Of a DNA stretch of 64,000 nucleotides, positions 34,847 to 43,909 are shown piece after piece. Each line of letters starts with the position of its first letter. Position 1 is the first letter of the stretch. The notes below the pieces were generated by a model that saw only the letters and a program-made list of their open reading frames with translations, was not told the origin of the DNA and did no database searches. The DNA comes from Halovivax gelatinilyticus (GTDB lineage Archaea; Halobacteriota; Halobacteria; Halobacteriales; Natrialbaceae): the NCBI RefSeq assembly GCF_024300625.1, contig NZ_CP101322.1:3423992-3487991 (forward strand). Direction: 5' to 3'. The position numbers and the translations under genes were made by a program.

Positions 34847-35598
34847 CGCCGACCGAACCCGAAGCGATCGACGCGTTCGAACGCCTCGGGTTGACGAGCT
34901 ACGAGGCGAAAGTGTTCATCGCCCTGCAGCAACTCGGCACGGGATCGGCGCGCGAGGTCGCGAACGTGACGGACGTCCCACGTTCGCAGGTGTACAGCGT
35001 CGCCGATCGACTCGAAGAGCGAGGACTGCTCGACGTACAGCAATCGAGTCCGATCCGGTATCGCGCGGTCGGTATCGACGAGGCGAAGGGGATCTTACAG
35101 GACCGGTTCGAGACCGAACGAGAACGGGCGTTCGAGTACGTCGACGCCGTGCGGAACGAGGCCGACGGTGAGGAAGAGCAGGAAGCGATCTGGACGGTGC
35201 GAGGAAATCGTCGCGTCGACGACCGCGTGGTCGAACTCATTTCGGACGCCACCGACCGGATCGTGTTCGGCACCCGTGTGCCGGCGTACCTCACGGATTC
35301 GATCACCGAAACGTTGATCGATCGGGCTAATTCGGGACTCGACGTAACCGTCGTGAGTCGATCGGCGGCCGTTCGATCGCGATTCGAAGACGAAAACGAC
35401 GTGGCCGTGACGAACCCACCGGCGGTCGCTTCGGACGAGGACGACCGATCCGGACGCCTCCTCATCGTCGATACCGATAGCGTGCTCCTCTCAGTCGTCG
35501 ACGACGCCGAGCAAGAAACGGCTATCTGGAGTGCAAACTCGCTGTTCGCGTCCGTCCTCGTACAATTAATCGAAGGAAGTACGCAGACGCCGACCTGA
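34843..35598 (+). CDS. TrmB family transcriptional regulator
   Basis: A 251-residue protein from a TTG overlapping the RND stop (TTGA). The N-terminal winged helix (FERLGLTSYEAKVFIALQQL and SAREVANVTDVPRSQVYSVA) is a typical TrmB DNA-binding domain. A coiled coil (residues 80-110) and a C-terminal domain with PLD-like layout (RIVFGTRVPAYLTDSITETL) follow. TrmB proteins usually sense sugars, but here co-transcription suggests control of the exporter. The rare TTG start may keep its level low. Confidence 0.87.
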   Translation: MTPTEPEAIDAFERLGLTSYEAKVFIALQQLGTGSAREVANVTDVPRSQVYSVADRLEERGLLDVQQSSPIRYRAVGIDEAKGILQDRFETERERAFEYVDAVRNEADGEEEQEAIWTVRGNRRVDDRVVELISDATDRIVFGTRVPAYLTDSITETLIDRANSGLDVTVVSRSAAVRSRFEDENDVAVTNPPAVASDEDDRSGRLLIVDTDSVLLSVVDDAEQETAIWSANSLFASVLVQLIEGSTQTPT

Positions 35599-35678
35599 TC
35601 GAGACGGGAGAGCGATTGTCGACGATTGTACGGATCTCCACCGCGAACCCTTTAGGAGCCGACTCCGAACGTGTGCGT

Positions 35679-36563
35679 ATGAGTGAGCAGACGCCCCACA
35701 CCGACGGCTGGTTCGACGGGCTCGAACCGGGCGAGACGGCGACGGCCGTAGACGCCGTCCGGACGGGCCACGCGGATCGGCCGGATCGATGGCCGGAGCA
35801 GGCAGTCGCGTCCGGGATCGTTTCCGACACGGACGCCTACTACGACTGGCTCGCAGACGTGACGGTCGCGGCCACCAGACGAGCGGTGAACGAGCGCGAA
35901 CGGGCCGACGATCGACAGTTGATCCACGCGGTGCGGGCGATGGACGACTGTCGTCGTACGGCGAACGAACTGGCCGAGCGACTCGCCGAATGGGCGGCCA
36001 CCGTCGATCCCGACGCGCGGGCCGGTATCGAGTACGCGCAATCGATCGTCGACGACGAGCCGGACGCGGTGGGCGAGTCGATTCGGTCGCTCGCCGGTCG
36101 CGTCGTCGACCTGGCCGACGAAGCCGACTCGCTTCAAGCGCACGTCGAGCAAACCGCTCCGACCGCCGCGCCCAACCTGAGCGCGCTGGCCGGACCGATC
36201 CTGGCCGGACGATTGATTTCGCTCGGAGGCGGCCTCGAACCGCTCGCAAAGAAGCCGAGCGGGACGGTCCAAGTACTCGGAGCGGAAAACGCCCTCTTCG
36301 CACACCTGCGGGGCCAGGCTCCATCGCCCAAGCACGGCGTTATCTACACGCACCCGGCCGTCAGGGAAGCCGCTCCCGACCACCGGGGATCCGCCGCGAG
36401 GGCGCTCGCCGGCAAACTGTCCATCGCCGCGCGAATCGATCACTACGCAGGGGATCGACGTCCCGAACTCGAAGCCGAACTCGCAGAGCGGATCGCGACG
36501 ATTCACGCCCGTACCGACGACGCGTCAGATTCGTCGGACGCGGACGGTGAGAATCGTGAGTGA
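35679..36563 (+). CDS. nop5: Nop5 (Nop56/58) core protein of box C/D RNPs
   Basis: A 294-residue protein from ATG 35679 (MSEQTPHTDGWFDGLEPGET). A coiled-coil region (residues 60-160) is followed by the Nop domain, with APNLSALAGPILAGRLISLG and the GAENALFAHLRG block that contacts L7Ae and guide RNA. It scaffolds 2'-O-methylation complexes that modify rRNA and tRNA. The Ser/Asp-rich tail overlaps the fibrillarin start by 8 bp (17 bp if the earlier GTG is used), so the partners are translationally coupled. Confidence 0.95.
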   Translation: MSEQTPHTDGWFDGLEPGETATAVDAVRTGHADRPDRWPEQAVASGIVSDTDAYYDWLADVTVAATRRAVNERERADDRQLIHAVRAMDDCRRTANELAERLAEWAATVDPDARAGIEYAQSIVDDEPDAVGESIRSLAGRVVDLADEADSLQAHVEQTAPTAAPNLSALAGPILAGRLISLGGGLEPLAKKPSGTVQVLGAENALFAHLRGQAPSPKHGVIYTHPAVREAAPDHRGSAARALAGKLSIAARIDHYAGDRRPELEAELAERIATIHARTDDASDSSDADGENRE

Positions 36564-37194
36564 GCTTCCCGACGGCGTCGATCGCCGATCGATGGACGGC
36601 CGCGAGTGGCTCGCGACGCGTGGTGAGCCGGTGTCGACCGAGCCGACCGACGGACCGTGGCGCGGCTGGGATCCGAACCGCTCGAAACTCGCGGCCATGC
36701 TCGAAGCCGGCTTCGAAACCGGCATCGACGGACGCGACGACGAAACCGTCCTCTACCTCGGGGCCGCGAGTGGCACCACCGTCAGTCACGTCGCCGATAT
36801 CGCCGGGCCGACCTACGCCGTCGAGTTCGCCCCGCGACCGGCACGCGACTTACTCGACGTGACCGAGAGCAGACCCCGACTGTTTCCGATCCTCGCGGAC
36901 GCGCGAAAACCGGAGACCTACGCGCACGTCGTCGAGTCTGACGTCGATCTTCTCGTCCAGGACGTCGCTACGCGGGGTCAGGCGCGCGTCGCGATCGAAA
37001 ACCGACAATTTCTCGCCGACGACGGTCGGTTGCTCATGGCGGTGAAAGCCAGAAGTGAGGACGTCACTGCCGACCCAGATTCCGTGTTCGATCGGGTCGT
37101 CTCGACGCTCGAGAACGCCTACGAGATATGCGAAACAGGTCGACTCGACGACTACCACACGGACCATCTTGGCATCGTCGCGACGCCGAGGTGA
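36556..37194 (+). CDS. flpA: Fibrillarin-like rRNA/tRNA 2'-O-methyltransferase
   Basis: A 212-residue SAM-dependent methyltransferase from a GTG at 36556; a GTG three codons earlier (36547) is equally open. SAM-site motifs VLYLGAASGTTVSHVADI and AVEFAPRPARDL, then LVQDVATRGQ and the catalytic Lys in LLMAVKARSEDVT, are all seen. It is the catalytic part of box C/D RNPs with Nop5. The pair order nop5-flpA is the standard archaeal arrangement. Confidence 0.95.
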   Translation: MSELPDGVDRRSMDGREWLATRGEPVSTEPTDGPWRGWDPNRSKLAAMLEAGFETGIDGRDDETVLYLGAASGTTVSHVADIAGPTYAVEFAPRPARDLLDVTESRPRLFPILADARKPETYAHVVESDVDLLVQDVATRGQARVAIENRQFLADDGRLLMAVKARSEDVTADPDSVFDRVVSTLENAYEICETGRLDDYHTDHLGIVATPR

Positions 37195-37288
37195 CCGGAT
37201 CGTGCCACGAGACGGGTGGATGGTAGTGATAGACCCCACACTGCCGACTCCAAACGGTATATAGGGGCTCGCCAGCAATATCCCCTCG

Positions 37289-38374
37289 ATGGATCGCGGG
37301 TCGCCGGAGTCGTTCGACCGGATGGGAACGCTCGGTATCGAAGAAGAGTGCTACGTCGTCGATGAATTTGGCCGGCCGACCAGCGGAACGGACGAACTCG
37401 TCTACGAACACGACCCGCCGGAGATTCTAGAGGGACGACTCGATCACGAACTATTCAAGTGCGTCATCGAGACCCAAACGCCGCTGATCGAACGGCCCGA
37501 ACGAGCGAGCGATGTCGTCCGGGAAATCAGAGAGGCGCTCGTGTCGCACGCGGCGGAACACGGCTTCGCCATCGCCGCGGCGGGCCTTCATCCGCTCGCT
37601 CGGTGGCGAGAACTCGAACACGCAGAAAAGCCCCGGTATCAATCCCAGCTCGACCGGATACGGTATCCCCAGCATCGGAACACGACGGCCGGCGTGCACG
37701 TACACGTGGGCGTCGACGACGCGGATAAGGCGGTCTGGATCGCGAACGAACTTCGCTGGTACGTTCCGATCATCCTCGCGCTGTCTGCGAACTCGCCGTT
37801 CTGGAACGGATACGACACCGGCCTCGCGTCGGCTCGGGCGAAGATCTTCGAGGGGCTCCCGAACACGGGGATGCCCACCTACTTCGAGGACTTCGACGCG
37901 TTCGACAGGTTCGAACGTCGGATGGTCGAACACGGCTCGATCGACGACCGCGGCGAACTCTGGTTCGACGTCCGTCCGCACACCGGTCACGGAACGGTCG
38001 AGATCCGAACCCCCGACGGACAGGCCGACCCGGAGATCATCGACGCCTTCGTCGAGTACAGTTACGCCCTGGTCCGTGATCTAGGCGACCGATACGACGA
38101 CGGCGAGTCCGGCACGGCCGACTCGCTACGACGCGAGTTACTCGACGAGAACAAGTGGCGAGCGATCCGCGACGGTCACGACGCGACGTTCATCGATCGA
38201 ACCGGAGACGGAGCGATAGACCTCGAGCGAATCGTCGAATCGGAGTGTGAGAGACTTGGAGTCGATGGAATTCGATCGGTGTTCGATCGAGAGAGCGGAG
38301 CGTCGAAACAGCGACGAATCCTCGACCGAGACGGTCCGGACGCGCTGTGTTCGTCACTTCGACTCGATACGTAG
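37289..38374 (+). CDS. gshA: Glutamate-cysteine ligase (GCS2 type)
   Basis: A 361-residue ATP-grasp-like ligase that makes gamma-glutamylcysteine, the main low-molecular-weight thiol of haloarchaea. Visible blocks are [12 protein letters not shown], the nucleotide/metal block [24 protein letters not shown], and the closing [12 protein letters not shown]. The AT-rich stretch at 37255-37265 (GGTATATAG) provides a TATA box about 27 bases before the ATG. No glutathione synthetase accompanies it, as expected. A gamma-glutamyltransferase 5.5 kb away could recycle its product. Confidence 0.93.
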   Translation: MDRGSPESFDRMGTLGIEEECYVVDEFGRPTSGTDELVYEHDPPEILEGRLDHELFKCVIETQTPLIERPERASDVVREIREALVSHAAEHGFAIAAAGLHPLARWRELEHAEKPRYQSQLDRIRYPQHRNTTAGVHVHVGVDDADKAVWIANELRWYVPIILALSANSPFWNGYDTGLASARAKIFEGLPNTGMPTYFEDFDAFDRFERRMVEHGSIDDRGELWFDVRPHTGHGTVEIRTPDGQADPEIIDAFVEYSYALVRDLGDRYDDGESGTADSLRRELLDENKWRAIRDGHDATFIDRTGDGAIDLERIVESECERLGVDGIRSVFDRESGASKQRRILDRDGPDALCSSLRLDT

Positions 38375-38569
38375 GTGACAGGCGTCCGCGTTCGACCTCC
38401 GTGGATCGTCTACGGGCCACGCGTTCATTCGCGCCGGCTTCCGACCAGTTGACTCATCCATTCGCTCTGGCTCCGATCCCAGTTGACTCATCCCTTCTGA
38501 CCATTCCCAGACGGACGGAGAACTCGCACGATTCAAATAGCGTCGTTGCCAAAGACGAACCGAACGCAC

Positions 38570-39412
38570 GTGTCGTCTACTACCGTAACGCACTCGGTGC
38601 GAACGATTCGTACGCACATTGGTCTCCCACACCTGCTCGCGACGACGCTCCTTCTGGTAGTCGCGACGATTCTTCTCGGCGTCGCGACGAGGGCGGCCGG
38701 AGCCGGACTGGCTTGTGACGCGAACTGGCCGCTCTGTGATGGCGGCCTCTTGAACCTCTTTCCGGCCGGGTTCCCGAGTTTCTTCGAGTGGATTCACCGT
38801 GTCGTCGCGATGATCGCCGGCGTATTTATCATCGGGTCGACGCTGGCGGCGTGGTGGGCAAACGTAGACAGAACCATCGCCTGGGCGGTCACGATCGGAT
38901 TGATTTTGACGCCGATTCAGGTTACCCTGGGGCGCGAGACGGTTCTCAGCTACGACCTCACCGTCCTCAACCTGCACTTCTGGACGGCGATCGTCATCTT
39001 CGTCCTGTTCGCGGTCGCGACGATCCTGAGCTGGAGCGATCGGATCGGCCGTTCCGGCCTGCAATTGTCGCTCGCGGGAGCCGCGGCACTGATTCCCGTC
39101 CAGATCGTCTTCAGCCCCCTCGTCATCGATTCGTACACGACCGTCATGCACACACTTCAGGACGCCATCACCCTCAGTCTCCTCTTTTTCTGTCTGGTTG
39201 CTGGAATCGTCGGCATATCGATGTACGCCGGGCGTCGGGCACTCACCCTCTCGCTCACTCCAGCACTCGCTCTCGTCGTGATTTTCTTCGGTCGTGAATC
39301 GGTGATGGGATACGATCCGCTGATCGATCTAGTCTACTTCGTCGTCTCCGGATTCGTCTTCGCGTCTCTGGTCGTCCTGACCTGGGACGTTCGGCGCGCC
39401 CAGACCACCTGA
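38570..39412 (+). CDS. ctaA: CtaA/COX15-like heme A synthase homologue
   Basis: A polytopic protein of about 280 residues with eight predicted spans. It has the early TRAAGAGLACDANWPLCDGG loop with its cysteine pair, the heme-ligand contexts EWIHR and LNLHFW, and MHTLQ in the second half. These identify the CtaA/COX15 family, which converts heme O to heme A for terminal oxidases. A fourth ligand histidine expected near the last helix is not evident. The GTG at 38570 is chosen; a TTG eight codons earlier is possible. The next gene is a regulator with a metal-sensing domain. Confidence 0.85.
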   Translation: MSSTTVTHSVRTIRTHIGLPHLLATTLLLVVATILLGVATRAAGAGLACDANWPLCDGGLLNLFPAGFPSFFEWIHRVVAMIAGVFIIGSTLAAWWANVDRTIAWAVTIGLILTPIQVTLGRETVLSYDLTVLNLHFWTAIVIFVLFAVATILSWSDRIGRSGLQLSLAGAAALIPVQIVFSPLVIDSYTTVMHTLQDAITLSLLFFCLVAGIVGISMYAGRRALTLSLTPALALVVIFFGRESVMGYDPLIDLVYFVVSGFVFASLVVLTWDVRRAQTT

Positions 39413-39631
39413 TCGGCTTCCGACGATATTGCCCCCTCGGTAACGCCCTCGACCGGCCCGCCTTCAGATATCCTACCGTTCGTCATTAGGGCCCGTAACG
39501 AGGAGGCCATATTACCAACCAACGGACCTACCAGTAACGCTCGAATAGTCCACAAAGCGAGGGTGAGAACTAGATTTACTGTTGTGATTTGTTCCGTAAA
39601 ATGTAAACCATCTGGTTGCGAAGTTACCGGT

Positions 39632-40219
39632 ATGCGTTCACCTGATGAAACGGACCTCGCAATTTTGCGCCTCCTCCTCGAAGACGCCCGCCGCCCGTAC
39701 AACGATATCGCGACACAGGTCGACGTCTCCGCCCCCACCGTCTCCGACAGAGTCAATCGGATGAGCGAACTCGATATCATCGAGCGATTCACGATCGATC
39801 TCGACCAATCGTGTTTCACCGACGGGGTAGATTTGTTGATCGACCTCGAGCTTCGCGCGACGTCGGTCGACGGTCTGACCGAGGCGCTGGTTGCCGTCGA
39901 CGGAATCGAACACGTCTTCACCACGACCGACGCCAGGGTCCTCGCAATCGGTTCGTTACGGAGCGAACGCGTCGGTCCCGCGCTCTTGGAGGCACTCGAC
40001 GCAGAGCAGATCGAGTCCTATCGCGTCCACCTGTTACAGGCCAGAGCCAGGGATCCGTCGATTACGGCTGGCCCGCTGACTCTCAACTGTGATACGTGTG
40101 CTGACACCGTCGGCGAAGACGGAGTCACGGTGTCCCTAGACGATACCCTCCACCATTTCTGTGACGAGAGTTGCCAGAAGCTGTTCGAAGAACGGAACCT
40201 GACGGCACCGTCCTCGTAA
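39632..40219 (+). CDS. Lrp/AsnC-type regulator with C-terminal TRASH metal domain
   Basis: A 195-residue protein from ATG 39632. The N-terminal AsnC winged helix is visible (ETDLAILRLLLEDARRPYND and VSAPTVSDRVNRMSEL). A reduced ligand-binding domain follows. The C-terminal 40 residues form a TRASH-like metal site with Cys in NCDTCADTV and FCDESCQKLF. Proteins of this layout regulate copper resistance in archaea. No copper ATPase is next to it; the upstream neighbour is the heme A synthase homologue. The 219-bp region before it is AT-rich, and its promoter must lie there. Confidence 0.88.
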   Translation: MRSPDETDLAILRLLLEDARRPYNDIATQVDVSAPTVSDRVNRMSELDIIERFTIDLDQSCFTDGVDLLIDLELRATSVDGLTEALVAVDGIEHVFTTTDARVLAIGSLRSERVGPALLEALDAEQIESYRVHLLQARARDPSITAGPLTLNCDTCADTVGEDGVTVSLDDTLHHFCDESCQKLFEERNLTAPSS

Positions 40220-40239
40220 CCGGATATCGACCGCTACCA

Positions 40240-40246
40240 TTTTATC
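40240..40246 (+). promoter_or_regulatory. TATA box of the second UDG-like gene
   Basis: TTTTATC is centred about 25 bases before the GTG at 40268. This spacing is the reason for choosing that start over the GTG at 40253. Confidence 0.5.
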
Positions 40247-40267
40247 GACTCGGTGGATACGACGGCT

Positions 40268-40900
40268 GTGAAAACCATCACGGACCGGACGAGCAATCCG
40301 TTCGGGATGCGCGCCCCGTTCGACGTCAGTGACGAGGGCGACGAACCGGCCGTCTACGGCTACGGCGACCCGAACGGCGATTTCCACGTTATCGGCGACA
40401 ACCCCCGAATACACGGTGGGACCAAAACGGGCGTCCCGTTTACGGCCTCGAAAGCGGGTGATCGAATCCAGACGCTGCTTCGGGAAACCGGGTTCCTCTC
40501 GGGTCCGGCCTCGGCGCCGACCGTCGACAACTGCTTTCTGAGTTATATCCACCTGTGTACGCCCCCGCGCGATCGATCGCCTACAGCCGACGAATACGCG
40601 GAGTTAGAACGGTTCTTCGACGCCGAACTCAGAGCCGTCAACGCACACGTCTTACTCGCTGTCGGTGACCGCCCGATCGACCACGTCCTCCGATCGTATA
40701 CGACGCTTCGAGATCGAGTTTCACTCGACTCCGAAGCCCTTCACGCGAGGGAACTCCGGGGCCGCGGATTTCTCGTCGTTCCGCTCGCCGATCCGGCAAC
40801 GTGGGACGACACGGCGTTCGAAAAAGCCGAGAGCACGCTGCGAGCGATCGCGGAACGAGACTACCGACAGACGAAGGGCGTCGCGACGACGGTCGGGTGA
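40268..40900 (+). CDS. Uracil-DNA glycosylase-like protein lacking most Fe-S cysteines
   Basis: A 210-residue paralogue of the protein at 11314: both have an N-terminal SNPFGM, a VIG.xP.......TGVPF motif and a C-terminal DYRQTKG. Of the four cluster cysteines of the relative, the N-terminal pair (replaced around MRAPFDVSDEGDE) and the third conserved position in DEYAELERF are absent; one Cys remains in HLCTPPRD. The fold is likely kept, but the Fe-S cluster and perhaps the glycosylase activity are lost or changed. It converges on the DnaJ-domain gene 20 bp away. Confidence 0.75.
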   Translation: MKTITDRTSNPFGMRAPFDVSDEGDEPAVYGYGDPNGDFHVIGDNPRIHGGTKTGVPFTASKAGDRIQTLLRETGFLSGPASAPTVDNCFLSYIHLCTPPRDRSPTADEYAELERFFDAELRAVNAHVLLAVGDRPIDHVLRSYTTLRDRVSLDSEALHARELRGRGFLVVPLADPATWDDTAFEKAESTLRAIAERDYRQTKGVATTVG

Positions 40901-40920
40901 CGTAGTCGGCGGCCGACCGA

Positions 40921-42069
40921 TCAGATTCCGAATCGGCGACGAACGGCGAACCGGATGGGAAGACCGAGCGCCCCCGCGACCGGAAGGAGCACGAGTGCGA
41001 GTAATTCGATCGAGACTGACGTCTCACCGAGCCAGCCGGCGGCGAGCGCACCGAGAGGCATCGTCACGGCCACGAGGTAGGCGTACGACGGAGACCAGCC
41101 GGGGATCCGGTGTGAGTGATAGATAACGACGCCGTACAACAGCGGAAGTAACAGGGCCCCTGCGAGAAGGGGCCCGCCGACGAGTACCGCTGAGCTTCCG
41201 ACGGCGGCGGCCAGTGCGATCGTCTCGTTCATCGTCACCGGGCCGTACGTGTCGCCTCGATACCGGATTCGATAGGCACACAACAGTGCAACGACGGCAA
41301 CGTTCCCCGCGACGAGCGCGCCGTACCACGCCGTCGAAGCGACCGGCGGAGCGACGAAATCGGTCGAGTTGATCGTCGCGTACCCGGAGACCAGACCGTA
41401 GGTATCTGCCGTCAACACCTCCCACTGTGCCGCCCCGTCGATGCCGGCGGCCGAGACCGACTCTCTGAGCGCGCGAAACGCGTCGGCGTTTTGCAGGCCG
41501 TACTGGACGATGCCGACGAGGTAGACGATCGTTGCAATCCACAACAGCGGTAAGGCGAAGTTCTTCGAGCGCCACCACCGAACGAACGCGTTGGACCCGG
41601 TCCGATCGGCCGTGTGCGTCGAATAGCCACCGGATCTGGTAGCCCGCTCGCCGACACTGGTTCGACTGGCCGATCCCGATCGGTTCGATCCGGTGGTGCC
41701 GTCCGCCCGCGACGTCGTTCCCGTACTCGTCGAGACGGAACTCCACGATTCGGAATTGGTCTCGACCGACGACGGTTCCGATCCGGCGTCGTCCGTTCGA
41801 TCCGTCGTGATCCAGGTATCCGGAGAGGGAATACCCGAGGTCCGCTTTGCGACGTACGATCTGTGTCCGAGCCGATCGTAGGCCTGTCGTTCGACCGGGT
41901 CGCTGAGGACGTCGTACGCCGTCTTCAACACCGAAAACTGAGCCTGCGCCCGTTCGTCGTCGTTGAGGTCGGGGTGATAGATTCTAACCTGCTCGCGAAA
42001 CGCCGTCTTGATCTCGTCCGGCGTGGCGTCCGTCGGTACGTCGAGAAGATCGTAGAAGTCCTCAGTCAT
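40921..42069 (-). CDS. DnaJ-domain integral membrane protein
   Basis: A 382-residue protein with an N-terminal J domain (residues 4-68, including the Hsp70-activating HPD in IYHPDLN). A Ser/Thr-rich linker (80-155) and about six membrane spans (163-375) follow. The J domain would recruit DnaK to the membrane surface; the membrane part has no recognised function. The dnaJ-dnaK-grpE genes are not here. ATG at 42069; the 158 bp before it separate it from dinB. Confidence 0.85.
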   Translation of the reverse strand: MTEDFYDLLDVPTDATPDEIKTAFREQVRIYHPDLNDDERAQAQFSVLKTAYDVLSDPVERQAYDRLGHRSYVAKRTSGIPSPDTWITTDRTDDAGSEPSSVETNSESWSSVSTSTGTTSRADGTTGSNRSGSASRTSVGERATRSGGYSTHTADRTGSNAFVRWWRSKNFALPLLWIATIVYLVGIVQYGLQNADAFRALRESVSAAGIDGAAQWEVLTADTYGLVSGYATINSTDFVAPPVASTAWYGALVAGNVAVVALLCAYRIRYRGDTYGPVTMNETIALAAAVGSSAVLVGGPLLAGALLLPLLYGVVIYHSHRIPGWSPSYAYLVAVTMPLGALAAGWLGETSVSIELLALVLLPVAGALGLPIRFAVRRRFGI

Positions 42070-42227
42070 GGTAAGGCGAATCCGACCGATCGTGTTCGTT
42101 CGAAGGTCTCTTCCAGGTGGCTATAATTCTGCTGTTCGGCGTTCATCGGTGACTCCGTCCGGCGTCCGAAAGAGCGTTACGGCCGATTTTCGGTGTACGT
42201 CGGACGAACCGATTCGACGACGAGCGG

Positions 42228-43778
42228 TCACGAGAAATCCGATAGCGTCGTCTGACCGGAAAATCCCGTGGGCGGCCCGGTTCGTTCGTTCGACGCGTCT
42301 CGGCTTTCACCGTCTCTCGATTCCGCACCGTCGCCGGAGGATTCGCCAGTCGTCGGGTCCGTTCTATCACTGTCGTCGACCGCGACCCACTCATCGATCG
42401 TCGGCGTGGCCCCTCCTGACTGGTCGGTGGGCTCCGTTCCTGGTCGAGTCGTCGATCCAGAAAACGGAGAATCGGCACCCGTTCGATCCATCGACTCCTG
42501 GGATTCGGTCGATTCGGCGGCGACAGCGAACAGGTCCAGCTGACCGGAGGCACCCTCCGATTCGGAAATCGACGTCGGGTTCGTCGGATCGGAGCCGAAT
42601 TCGACCGCATCCGCGTCCGTCGAATCCCACCCGGAGAGATCCGTTTGATCGGCCGCATCGAAGTCGAGATTGGCCAGTCGAACGCCGAGTTTTCGAACCC
42701 GCGCGTCTTCGAACTCCCTGAACAGATCGAGGACGATCTCTTCGACCAGGTCCGGATCGTCGATCGGGCCCGACAGCGATCGCTCTCGCGTGCTAATCTC
42801 GAACGGTGGGGTGACCGCTTTGACGCCGATCGTTCGATAGAGCGCGCCTTCACGCGTCGCACGTTCGGCCACCGCGGCGGCGAGCGTCCGGAGGATCTCG
42901 CGCTTTCGATCCCACGACGTGACCGGTTGGCCAACGGCCGATTCGCGCGAGAAACTCTTCGGTAATCCCCGCGGCGAGACGCGACGCTCGTCCGCTCCGC
43001 GAGCGAACTGGTGAAGTTCGCGACCGCGATCGCCGAACCGATCGACGAGGGCAGTGACGTCGGCATCGGCGACGTCACCCGCCGTTTCGAGCCCCATCTC
43101 ACGGAGCGTCCGCGCGGTGACCGGACCGACGCCGTGAATGCGCCCGACGTCCAGGGGTGTGAGAAACGACCGCACCTCGCTCGGTTCGACGACGGTGAGT
43201 CCGTCGGGTTTCTCGAAGTCGCTCGCGATCTTTGCCGCGCTCATCGTCGGGGCGACGCCGATACTGACGGTGATGCCGACCTCTCGATGGATGCGCTCCT
43301 TTACGTGTCTCGCAAACCCCTCGGCGACCGACCAGGCGGTTCGCTCGGTCACGTCGAGATACGCCTCGTCGATGCTCACTTCGCGGACGACGTCGGCCGA
43401 CTCGTGGAGGATCTCGCGGACGTCGTCGCTCACCGATTCGTAAAAGTCCATGTCGACGGGTCGATAGTAGCCGGTTCCCTCGGCCGGTTCGTCCGCCGCG
43501 TTGGCATCGGCTCGTCTGGGTAGGGATTCGAGGGCCTTCGAAATTGCCATGGCACTTTCGACGCCGAACTCGCGAGCTTCGTAACTCGCGGTGGCGACGG
43601 CTCCGGTGTCGTCACCCTCTTCGTAGCCCATCCCGACGACCAACGGTTCGCCGCGAAGGGCTGGTTCGCGAAGTCGTTCGCAGGCGGCGTAAAAGCAGTC
43701 GGCGTCGACGTGGAGGACGATCGGGTCCGCGTCGTCGGAGTCGGGTTCGATACCTGGCAACCGCGAACCCGCTGGCAT
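42228..43778 (-). CDS. dinB: DNA polymerase IV (Y family) with long disordered tail and PIP box
   Basis: A 516-residue translesion polymerase. Catalytic acids lie in VLHVDADCFYAACE and VSIDEAYLD, followed by the thumb HhH region (GRIHGVGPVTARTLREMG) and the little-finger domain. After about residue 385 there is a polar, disordered extension of some 130 residues ending in QTTLSDFS, a C-terminal PCNA-interacting (PIP-like) motif. The enzyme bypasses damaged bases. The tail is longer than in typical DinB (350-420 residues). It is divergent from the gamma-glutamyltransferase gene across 131 bp. Confidence 0.93.
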   Translation of the reverse strand: MPAGSRLPGIEPDSDDADPIVLHVDADCFYAACERLREPALRGEPLVVGMGYEEGDDTGAVATASYEAREFGVESAMAISKALESLPRRADANAADEPAEGTGYYRPVDMDFYESVSDDVREILHESADVVREVSIDEAYLDVTERTAWSVAEGFARHVKERIHREVGITVSIGVAPTMSAAKIASDFEKPDGLTVVEPSEVRSFLTPLDVGRIHGVGPVTARTLREMGLETAGDVADADVTALVDRFGDRGRELHQFARGADERRVSPRGLPKSFSRESAVGQPVTSWDRKREILRTLAAAVAERATREGALYRTIGVKAVTPPFEISTRERSLSGPIDDPDLVEEIVLDLFREFEDARVRKLGVRLANLDFDAADQTDLSGWDSTDADAVEFGSDPTNPTSISESEGASGQLDLFAVAAESTESQESMDRTGADSPFSGSTTRPGTEPTDQSGGATPTIDEWVAVDDSDRTDPTTGESSGDGAESRDGESRDASNERTGPPTGFSGQTTLSDFS

Positions 43779-43909
43779 TGGTGGGTCAACGAACCGGAAG
43801 ACCGTGAACGTTTTGCACCGACGACAGTCGATCCGGTGGCGGACGAAATGTGGCCCACGGTCGTTGCCGCGAGGAAGTCACTTTTGACGGTTCGGAGGGA
43901 GGGCCAACC

